From Riptortus pedestris (lineage: Eukaryota > Arthropoda > Insecta > Hemiptera > Alydidae), in assembly GCA_019009955.1 (NCBI GenBank), contig CM032232.1, forward strand, positions 51,347,501 through 51,411,500: a DNA stretch of 64,000 bases, given 5' to 3'. A program made the translations under genes and the position numbers. The notes under the pieces are model-generated. The model was not told the origin of the DNA, ran no database searches, and was given only the letters and a program-made list of their open reading frames with translations. Below, in pieces: positions 38,401-50,400 of this stretch (position 1 is the stretch's first letter; every line of letters begins with the position of its first letter).

Positions 38401-41400
38401 AGATTTTTTATTATTAGGACTTATTTCAGCTGACTTTTTGGCTTTGCTTTTTCCTGAGTTAGCTTCATTTTCTAAAACTTTATATGTTTTCTTTGGAACT
38501 CTTGGAGATAATTTCACTCTATCTGCAGGCCCCCATATGTTAAATAGCTCATCAAGTTTCTCACAGAAAGACATAGAATTACCTTTATTGACTGAGCTCT
38601 CATTCATTTGTTTATTGTTTCCTTTAATTTTTGACACATTTCCTTCCTTTTTACCAACTATTTTGGGTTTATTATCACCAGTTTTCTTCGGGGGCAAAAT
38701 TAAATCATCTTCAAAGTTTTCAATCACGTTCTTTTTGTTTTTACTGCTTGATGTACTTTCCATTTTTGATACTGTGTAGGAACTTTTTGAATTTTTGTTT
38801 ATATCATGCAATACAACACTTAATGTTTGAGTCTGGCTTGAAATGTCTTGTGAATTATTAGATATTTCAGTTTTAATATCCTGACTCCCCGATCTGTCAT
38901 GTTGGGAACCCTGAGCTATAGTAGGAGATGATGATTTTTTGCTAAGTTTTTTAAAGTCATCATCAAGCAAAAAATCATCGAAAGATGTTCTTGTCCTTTT
39001 CCTCTTACCTCTCCCGAGTTCATGCTCTGAGTTGCTTATACTACTTTGTGAATCGCTAGAATCAAGTGAATCTTTTTTAAGGTTTTCTAATACATCTTTT
39101 ACAGGATTTAAATTCTCCTGAGAAATTTTCTTCTTCTTATTTAAAGGGAGGTCTTTTGTGGGAGTCGATTTTTTAAATTTCTTAACAGACTGAACTAAAG
39201 TTTGAGTATCATTTTGGGAAGCTGGGTTTTCATTTTCATTTGATGAAGAGTTTGTGACACCACTAGCAGACTGCAGTTTGGGATTAACCTGGCTGCTATT
39301 CTTTTTCAGAAGCTTGGAGGTCGTGGCAATGATGGCTTTCTTCCGATCAACGTTTATATCAGTGTTATTGTTATTATTTGCCAGTGGCTTATATAAAATA
39401 TTTTCACTCTTTTTTCTTTCACTTCTTCTGATAACAGGAGAATCACACTCATTTATAAGTACCTCATCATTTGACTCACTTGCAACAGATAATTGAGTTG
39501 GAGACATAGCAACAGCTGTTAATCTAAATTGTTCCTCTAATTCTTCTAGGACCTCTTGGGAATGGAGTGTGATATTACCTCGTGAAACATAACTTTGATC
39601 TCGTTCATTAGAGCTTTTCGCTTTTTTGGAAGTTCCCTTCTCAGAATCTTCATTCAAAACAGACTCTCCTTTTGAGTCTGGTGTTACAGAAGAACTGTGT
39701 CCCTGGAGATCACATTCATTTTCTCTGATAGAATTGCTAGCAAATGGTTCAGAATCTGGTGGGAAAATGTTAGCATTCTTCCTTTTAAATTTTATAATTG
39801 GTTCTTCAGAAGACTGTTGACTATCAAAACTACAAGATTCCTCTTGAGCTTTCAGGGTAGTGGATGCTCTGGAGTTATTCATTTTCCCCTTATTTTTCTG
39901 ATTTTTTAGTTTCCCCTTTTGTACATCATTCGTTGAACACTTATCTCCAACAGAACTAATTGAATCTTGTGAATCAGGAGGGAAAACATTGCACCCCTTT
40001 TTCTTAAATTTAATTATACATTCTTCAGATGATTGCTCACTTTCATCACTAATTATCATTTTTCTACTTTTTTTATGGGAAACAACTATAGGAGAATCCT
40101 CTTTGCTACCTTCTTTTAAAAGGGTTTTAATAATGTCTTTAATCTCTTTTCCTCTCTTTAAAGGCAAATTTTTTTCTTCATTACAAGCCAAACTGACACT
40201 GGAATTCAGAGCAGAAATATTTATTTTTTCTGAGGTATGTTTGGATGTTCTAGCCTCAGTCAAATTAGCCTTTCCAAGTTCAGAAGTATCTTTATTTTTA
40301 CAGGTAGCATTTTCCTCACTGAGCATACTTTCCATCATAGTACTTTCATCATCTCCTTCAAGGATTTTTAGAAGTTCTGCTGTAGTATTGAGTTTAGAGA
40401 CATTTTCTTTTACTTTAGGAATATTTACAACATTGCCCCTGTCAGGATTTATAAATTTCTTAGAGCAACTCGGCTTTTCAACCTTTGGAACTTCCTGAGT
40501 TAGCATTTCATGAAAATTGACAGAAGACAAAGACATATCTATATTATCCCGAATAGTATTATTAACTTCATACACTTCAGCAGGATCAGGCTTAGAAGTG
40601 TCTATAGCAAACAATGCCTTATTAGTTATTGAATTACCTTTGGAAGGTAAAATACTTTCTGAAAGCTCCATTAGTACTTCCTTGCAAACGGTCCCATCTG
40701 TAGATTTGTTAGTGGCTGTTTCTGTTTGGTTTGAGCATGCATTCAAATTATCTTGAGGAGCAGGTTGTGTAGCTGCTTCATAAAAATTGACATCTAATAC
40801 ATCCGATTCTGGATCCAAGGTAGGACCTAAATTAGACTGGGGAGTAGAATAATTTATTTCATTGATTTTGTCCACGTCTTTTGATATTTTTAAATTACAA
40901 CCAGATGAGTTACTAGAAATTTTATGAGAAACTTTTTCTAAAACTGGGTGAGTGTCCAACTGATTAGAAAATAGGTTTTCATTATGTTCTGAAACTTTTG
41001 TAAGTTTTTTATCAATTATCTTAGATACTTCTTGTTCACTATTTGTCAGTCGTTGCATTTTAGAATCACACGTTTCTACCTCCCTTACATTATCCTCAAA
41101 ATTATCCCTATTCAATAAAATACTGTCATCAGCAGCTGAATCACTTCTCTCTGGCAAAGGTTGTGATGGAGACATTTTCAATTCTTCCCTGTCAGCTAAA
41201 ACTATTTCATTGCTCTCAAAAGGAAAACGCTTTAACTTTTTACTATTCTCAAAATTCTTATCAAGTGACTTTATATCACAATCAGAGACAGGGGAATTTT
41301 CAACAACAGGCTGAGTAGCAGCTTCATAAAAACCTTGTGTTAAGATTGTATCCTCAGGGAACTGCTTAAGATTACATTCATCGAAGTTAAATGTTTCATT

Positions 41401-44400
41401 CATTCCAGTTTCATCACACATAATTTTCTCTTCTTTCTTTGGAATAGTCTCTTTTATATCTGGATGTTCATTGCATATTGCAGGTTGAGTTGCAGCTTCG
41501 AAAAAACTATCATTCAAAGGGACTTCTTCAGTTTGAGAACAATGTATATCATCAGAGAGTTTTTTTGGAGCCTTTGAGATACCACTTGTACTAGAGCCAG
41601 ACACAATAATAGATTGCAGTTTTTCACTTTCCATAAAAGCATCTGTTGCTTCTTTGAGTTCTTTAAGGGTGTCAAATTTATCAGAACATTTACTTACATC
41701 TGGTTTATTCACTTCTGAGTTGCTATTTACAACCACGGGTTGAGTGGCAGCTTCAAAGAAACTGGGTGAAAAAGATTCATTAGCATTGCTTAATAAGAGA
41801 TTATCTTTAATAGTTTTATCAGCTACACTAGGTTGAGTGGCAGCTTCAAAGAAACTGGACGAAAAAGATTCATCAGCTTTGGTAACTGAGCCAGTATCTT
41901 TAATAACTTTCTCAGCTCCACTAGGTTGAGTGGCAGCTTCAAAGAAACTGGACGAAAAAGATTCATCAGCTTTGGTAACTGAGCCAGTATCTTTAATAAC
42001 TTTCTCAGCTACACTAGGTTCGGTGGCAGCTTCATTGAAACTGGACGATAAAGTCTCATCAACTTTGCTTGGCCCTGGCAGGGTTGTATCTTTAATAACT
42101 TCTTCAGCATCAGTTGGCTGAGTGTCGGCTCCAAAGGAAGTAGGTGATAATGTTTCAACTTTGTTCATCAAAGCACTATCTTTATTAACTTCTTCAGCTA
42201 CAGCAGGTTGAGTGGCAGCTTCAAAGAAACTGGATGAAAAAGTTTCATCAACTTTGCTCACTGAACCTTCTTTAATGTCATCTTTAATAACTTTCTCAGC
42301 TACACTAGGTTGAGTGGCAGCTTCAAATAAAAAACCGTCTATTGTATCTTTACTAAGTAGTCCATTTTCATTTAATTTAGCATTTTTAACAGGAAAAAGC
42401 TGATTTGCTAAACTGCTAATTGACTCATCATCAGATTCATTAAAATGTTTCATTAGGCCGTCACAACTTTCTTCTTTTTCATAGGAATCATTTTTTTCAC
42501 ACGATGTTTCAAACATATCAATGTTTTGTGAAGCTGGGAGCAAAATATCTTCTTCATCGGAAAGTTCTTGCTTAGCATTATCCGAGGTTTCTTTAGTAGG
42601 TAGGCTGTCTGACTTATTTTTCTCCTCCCAATTAAATGTAGTTTTCTCAACAGAATCTTCATTATGTTGTACAGCTGGTGGTGTCGCTGCTTCATAAAAG
42701 CCATCTTCTGTCAGATCTTCTGTGGATTTTTTAATTCCACTGTTACCTACATGTTCCTTCAAACAAGATGTTTTAATTTCAGATGAAACATCAGATGCAC
42801 TTTGTGTTTCTTCTAATTTATTTCGGTTTGGACAAACCAAGTTGTCAGCAGAATTTAATGCCCCAAATCTATCAGCAGATCCCATCTTTGGAAAATTTTC
42901 CCATTCAAGTCTGTTATTTTTTGTTCCTTCATTTGGTAATACAGAACCCGACCTGTCAACTTCAGCATCATCAGCAACAGATTTTTGAGTATATATTTCA
43001 TAAATATTTAAATCATTTTTATTAGGTTCTTCATTACCAATTTCACTAGAATCCTCATCACCTGCAGTAGTTTTTTCACAAAACATTTTATTGATATTTA
43101 AACCATTGTCATCTGATTTTTCATCAGAAACAGATGAAGAAACTTCCATATTGTGCTTGTCACTATCTATACCTTTCATAGTCGAATCACAAACTTCTAA
43201 GTCATCGACATCTGGTATATTAGACCTTTGAGTGCAAATGTCATAAATAGATTCAACATTCTGAGAATCACACTCTGAACCATTACCGATATTTATTCTC
43301 TCATTTCTATCAGATGTAGAAGGATTAGTGCTTAAACATTCCTTATAAGCAGTATTTATTGTGAGGTCACCAGAATCAAAATTTAAGGTATCTATTTCAT
43401 ATATATTAGGATTTTGTAAAGAACCCTTATGATCAATAGTGCTTCCGACAACTTCTTGTTGAATTGATGATGTATCACACTCATTTTCATCAAACATATC
43501 CAAGTCCGAAGAATCAAGTAAAGAGTCAATGTTCTGAAAACATAACATCATTTTAAGTAATCTATGTATATATAGATATGTCCTTTTATAAATAAGGAAT
43601 TATTGAGATAAATATTTAAGTGCAGTTTATTAGGTTATGTATGCGTGTGTGCGCTCGTGCACACATGCATATGTGTGTTATGTATACATATTAAGTTAAT
43701 GGGTTCCTACGACTCAGCCATTAAAGCGCATACACTATTATTAAGGAGCAAATTATTGAATAATAACATTAGGTAGGGTCTTGAGTTTGGAGACCTGCCT
43801 TAGAGGGAGAAGTTTTCCATATGAGTAGGAAGTTGTAACTTTTGCTCAGTGGTAAAGTATTAGACTAAGAATACCTGGGTTCGACTCTTAGCAGGTGAGA
43901 AATATTTTTCTCTCAAATAAAAATATATTTAAATTAATTATTATTTACTGTAGGAGTATTTCACAACAAAAATGAATAAAATAACACAATATTTCAAACC
44001 ACAATTCACAACAAGTAAAACAGTGGAAAAGACTAGAAATGACATTATTAAAACAAGGCCATGAACAGCCACACCGGAAAAAGAGAATAACCTCATAGGA
44101 GCAAAAGGTCATATTGGTGAGCCGATTATTTGTAAAATGTTGCTAGTTTTTAAATATTTAAGATATTTGGTTTTGTGGGACATCACCATCTAAGATTTTA
44201 CGTTTTAGACTCAAAAATGTTCATTTGACCAATACCATACTCAATATTCAACCATTCCATGCAACACTTAAATTTTTATTCAGATGGGGACAAAACAGAA
44301 AATTTGAACATATCCATTGTTATGAGTCTGCTCAAAAAATGTTATAAAACCAATCTTTTTGAAAACTTAATTTTCTACAATTATTCATTTTTTCTCTATT

Positions 44401-47400
44401 TTATTTTTCAGACTTCAGTAAATCAACGTTGCTACTCATTTATTATTATTATTTATTATCATCAACTTTTGCTACTATACCTAATTGAGGGGGAGGGGGA
44501 GGGGTTTCTACAAGGACACCACCCTTTTCACAATAGCAATAAGCCAGTGTAAGTGTTTCATTTCAACTTTAAATACATCATATTCTTTTTATTAGACAAG
44601 TAGGAGGAGGGGGAGGGGCATAGAGAAGAGGTAAAATCCATAATATTTCTGTTATTCTCAATTGGATTAAAAAATATTAAACAACTTTTTTTATTATAAG
44701 TTTAATCTTCTAGAAACCCCAAAACAGATTTTGAAGGGGAATTTTCAAGAACATTGATATAACTATGTCTTTTCAAATACAAAGCCAGAGTATCAAAAAA
44801 TTAATACCTTCTTATCTTCTGGGGAGGAATCTGAAACAACATCAAGAGCTCCATCTCGCTCAGGCGTTTCTGGAATGGTCAGTGGATTGTCTGAAAGACA
44901 AACATTATGCATAAAAACAAAATATTCTTTAAACAAAATAGGAATGCTAAAAATTATCAGAGCATTGTAAATTTTATCAGAATAAGACCACTTAAACAGG
45001 AGATTGCCAATCCTTTATAGCTATAGTGAGGTAGAAAAACTTAAACAGTTGCATTACACCAAATGAAATTCTATTTTATCCTTCAAAATTAAAGCACTGT
45101 TCGAAGTTTACATACTGTCTTAAAAACAGTGTATTAAATTACTTACTACCTCAAGGAGCCATCTTGGCCAAAGTAAGACGCTTATTTCAAGACCTACTGT
45201 ACACAAAATATTTTATAAAAAAAAATTATGTCTCATAATAATAAAATAAAAGTATATTAACTCACCTTTTTCTGGAGTGGTAGGTTGCTGTCTTGATATC
45301 TAAAAATATGCATTATTGATAAGATTTCATGGTTTAAAAGTTATTATGCAATTAATTGGAATTAATAAATAAATAATATATCGACAGATTGATCAGCAAC
45401 CTCATATGTCAAAAAAATGATAAATCCTAATTTTTGCATATTTATATTAATTGTACTGAACTTGATTTTCTGTATCAAGGCTATATTCGAAATTATTTTA
45501 TATTATTCACCTGTTCTTTGAAGTAATTGGAAGAAATGTATCAATATTTTCATTTACTGAATGATTTAATCAGTTTTTTTTTTATGTCTCCTGTAAAAAG
45601 TAATTTTCTTAACTTACAAGGTTGCTGATCAACAATGTCGATATGTAAGGGTCTAGCATGTTACTCATAAAACTTTAAGAACCCAGTACACCTAGCTGGT
45701 GTGAAAATAGATGGTTTTTGAGAAATATGGACACTTTTATTTTGTTTCAAAAGTACTTTAGTTATTTATGAAAAATGTAATTTTGTTCTTTGGCTTACAT
45801 TAATATCAACAAAGCACTCAGTTTATCATATCTCTTGTCACACTCACAAATTTGTGTCACCTCTCTGAATGGAGCAGTATTGTAACATAAAAATATGTTT
45901 AATAAAATCATTGAGGTCTCAATTTCAGGAATGGCTTGTAATTGCCAAATAAATCAAACACGAACTGGCTGAGAAGATATATCCCCCCCCCCTACTAGCA
46001 TACCACACTGCCACAAGCCCTCCATACTTAAGAACAAGCAATTTTGGCTAAAACTCCTTTCCTTTCCAAAACCATTCAAGGCTCATAAAAGCCAATTTTG
46101 AAATATTCATATTTACAAAAAATAGATCTACTGACATAGAGAGAGGACTATAGAGATAGGAGTTGATTTGCATCCTAGGCTGTTCACAGTCACCCAACAA
46201 CCTCCATATATATATATACACACATACTGGCTAAGGTAACCGGCTTCACTTAGGAAATAATAATGACTGCGTTGCTCGGGGAGTCTGAATAATGATGTAA
46301 TTTCTTTTGGCTTCACTATGAACAATATTATACACTTAAACTTAACGTCTCAAGTCTTTAGCATACTATTTATCGGTAACTATAGCGGACCTCATAAAAT
46401 TGTTTTAAGTTTCAAAGAAAAAGAAAAAAGAAGAAGAAAAAATGAGTTCTTTATCAATCCCTCTCCTCTGTTCAAAATATTGTATACAATATAAATCATA
46501 AACATGACAATGATAGCATTCAATTAAGTACCTTAGGCCAAAAAATTCATATTATGGGCAGCAATTGTTAATATAAACTATACAAGAATAAAAATTTATT
46601 TTCCCAATAGTGTCCCCAAGCACAAGGATTTTATATATATTTAATTACAATTAATAAAAATACACTAATGTATAACTGAAGAAGAAACTGTATTCACAGT
46701 TGTACTTACTTATGCTCCGTTGAGTGTAATATATTAGCAGATCATTGTTAATAATTAACAGACATAAATGGGTACGCCTCCCCAGTACTTTCAATCCCCT
46801 TTAACCTTGTTTTGTTTCAATAATTCATGATATTTAATGAAATATTTCTAGGGGAGAACATAAAATCACTAAAAGATCAAATAATAAATGTTGTATAAGT
46901 CATTATCATGTAAAGTTTAATGAGTACATACGTTCTACTGGTTGAAACACACCATTTAATGTTTAGTTGTTATTTAAAACAAACACCATCATTACTTCAA
47001 ATTATTAAGCATCAACTACAACTTCCCGCCAAAAAGCCAAACCAAGCCGGCCAGATCAAAGGTGGTCTGCGAGGAATTGACTGTATGCCATGTGTATACT
47101 GACTGTACTATCTCCTCCCAACTTCCGCGCAAATATTTGGCTTAAACTAGAGCAACTTCAGTTATTCTAAATAATAAACCATAGGAGTGCTTAAATATAA
47201 GTCTAAAAACATATCATCATTGTTCATAGTATCACTATATTAAAAACACTTTAATGAGTACTAATAAAATTGCTGGCTCCTGCTATAGTTTTTAGTGTAT
47301 ATCTCGTTTATACTTCGTTATATGACAAAAGTCTATGTAATAAAAGTAACTCTAAATAACAAAATAAACAACTTTTGTAATGTGCATATTTGTCGAAAAC

Positions 47401-50400
47401 CCAATATGAAGCAAACTATCGATATTTTTCATTTAAGGCTTTCCTTATAACCTCCACTCCTGTTTGTCTCAGAGAATATTAATATATTCACTCCTGTTTG
47501 TTCCTAAAAATGTTAATGTTAGTTTAACTGATAATCAAAGAGGCATTAATACTAACTCACATACAGAGTTCGTTTTAGTCTTTATGTCCTTTAAAATTGT
47601 TTAAGCCCACTATAGATTTTAGCGTATATATTGTTTATACTTTGGTATAAGACAAAAGTTACTCTAAATAACAAAATAAACAATTTTTGCTATATGCATA
47701 TTTGCCTAAAACCAAACAGAAGACAAAATATGCTTAAATTACATACCGAATTTTGTTTAGTTCAGTTCTGTCATTAGTAATTAACTGAATTGTTGACCCC
47801 CACTATAGTTTTTAGCATATATCTCATTAATATTTTGCTATACAACAAAAGTGTGAATAATAAAAATTACTTTAAATAACAAAATAAACAACTTTTGTTA
47901 TGTGTGTCATTTTCGGAAAACCAATAGGAAATTAAATAACAAACAAACAGACACCAAAGCTACAAATTGCAAATATTGAGTCTATAGCATGCTAGAGACC
48001 AATATCTAGATACCAATATAGAATTGGCCACTATTCGTGCAGTAAAGTATTGATCTAAAGACTCTTGTAGTTGCAACAACTGTGTTCTTTTAGAAGCTGC
48101 TCTTCTCATATTCCATCATAATCCATAAGACACTTGATGTCCTCAAAACAGGATTTTCTAGGCCTCCCTCTTCCCCTACGCCCAAGAAGTTTCACTCTCC
48201 TTTTGTCCACAGCCTTGATAAGATTTTTCTTCTCTCTTACTTCATTAAGAACTTCCACATTGGATTTTTTTTAGTCCAACTGGTTCTGGTGATTCTGTGC
48301 CAGATCCAAATTTCCTCTGCTTCCAATATACTATATTCCCTTTCAAGGAGGGCCCAGCAGCTTTTGCTCCAGTCATACACTCCGTGCAAAAGACAGCAAA
48401 GATTTTTTTTGGATCCAAGTTTATATGTTTATTAGTAATAATACTCCTTATGCTTTGGAAGGCTTGTTTGCAAAATTCTATTTATCTCTACTTAGGACTT
48501 TGGCACCAGTGGAATGTCATTTGCCAATCAGATATAATGAATGGATGTACAGTTAATCTTCGGTTGTTTCTTTCATTTATATTATTGCCTCTTCAATAAA
48601 CATATTAAACAGGTAAGGTGACAGAGGGCACCCTTGTCTCACACCTTTCGTAATTCTAGCTCCCCTTTCACTTTCTTTAATAAGGATTTGTGTACTCGGA
48701 TTTTTGTAAATATTCCAAATTAACCTTATTTCTTTCCAACCTATTCCTATTTTAAAATAGGAAAAGTTTTGGTTACCTCATTAAAAAAATAATACCATTT
48801 GACAGATGATAGTTTAGCTTTTTAGTCAAAGAACAATGTTTTTTATTTTTATTTTTGAACAATATTTCAAAAATGAAACAGTTATGGCTGAGTACTCTTT
48901 TGTTATAAGAATTGGCCCCCTAGATCGGTTTAACACCACTGTGTAAAACCATGTGAGTTAACACAATTGGGTTTCTTTTTATCATTATTTATTTATAAAG
49001 TTATTTGAAGCCTAAGGTCTATACTAACAAACCCACAAGCAAAGGAGGAAATTCAACGCTGCATCAATTAAATTCAGCCACGTTTATGCAAAATGGTTAT
49101 GGAAAATTTTTAAAAAAGAGTGTGAGTGTGCCAGAAAAGCCCATTTGCCCTAAGTTTTATTGTATACATAACCTTATTCTGTGTACTTTACACTTCAATA
49201 AAAAAATTAATAATTTAAAGGGAAAATACTACATTTTCTATTAGTTTCAAATCTTGTTTTAACCATACCCTGTATATTAAAGAACAGAATATAATATGGT
49301 GTGGTTCATAATTTAAATGACTACTACTGACTACGAAAGAGTCCTGCGTAAGATCAATTCAGTTGTCAACTAAATTCAAAGCACAACTTACCAGATATCT
49401 AACACTGTTGTTGGTGTGATGGTACCCCTCCCTAATACATGCAAACAACCACAATGAACTAAGTTATTATCATTTCATTTTGACAAAAAAAGACAACAAC
49501 CAAACTGATCAGCAGTAGAAGCCTTAGTAGTTGGATATTAGTTGGTATTCAAACTTACATTGTATAAAGCTGATATATTTCCAAATGTGATTGTATCTCC
49601 ATCATTGATGTGATAATGAACTTGTGGTTTAAGTATTGTCTGAAACAACAAAAATAAGTGTTTATGGGATAAATAAAAAAAATTCAAAAAGAACACAAAT
49701 AGATATAGTGTATATATATATATACACACTCATTGGGAGTACAAATAAGTTTTGAGAGATTTTTTTATAACGTTGAAGCTTAATTGACAAAAATCAGTAA
49801 GCTTTATTTTATTCAAAGTATTGTCCATCATAAGATATAACTTTTGCCATCTTTCTGGCAGCATAGGGATTCCACATTGAAAAAAGTTCTCAGATTTTGA
49901 GGCAATCCAAAAATCTACCTAATTTTTGGCTTCTTCATAAGACATGAGAAGTGCTGCTCAGCCAGGCCATGAGTCACTGGACGGCACAAGTGGTAGTCGG
50001 AAGGAGCAATATCTAGTGAATGGGGCGGGTGGGGTAGGACATCCCATTGAAGAACATCCAAAATCTGCTAGATGACTAATTCAATATGCGGCCGAGCATT
50101 GTCATGCTGTAAGATCACTTTGTCATGCCTGTTGGAATATTGTGGGTGTTTGAGCCTGGCTCAACTGCATTAATTGTAGTTGATAGCATTCCGCAGTCAT
50201 GGTTTTTTAGGCTGGAGAACCTCATAATAGATAACTTGGGCTGACCCCACCAGAAGCAAGCATTATCTTCTTTCCATGAATATTTGGTTTTGCCATTTAA
50301 ATTAACACATGGCCGGGCTTACCTCACCCTTTTCTGCACTTTGGGTTGTCGTAGTGGATTCATTTTTCATCCCCCATGATGATTTAATGGAAAAAACCCT

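Noticed and set aside
41740..42340. Regular repeats that might suggest a CRISPR-like array
   Set aside because: The units are contiguous coding repeats without spacers, in a eukaryotic gene.
38306..43025. Many open frames on the plus strand opposite the MDC1 large exon
   Set aside because: They are antisense shadows of a Ser/Lys/Glu-rich coding exon. They lack family features and the minus frame has clear domains.
43832..43905. Functional tRNA gene
   Set aside because: A- and B-box-like sequences are present but the acceptor stem does not pair convincingly; a SINE head is more likely.
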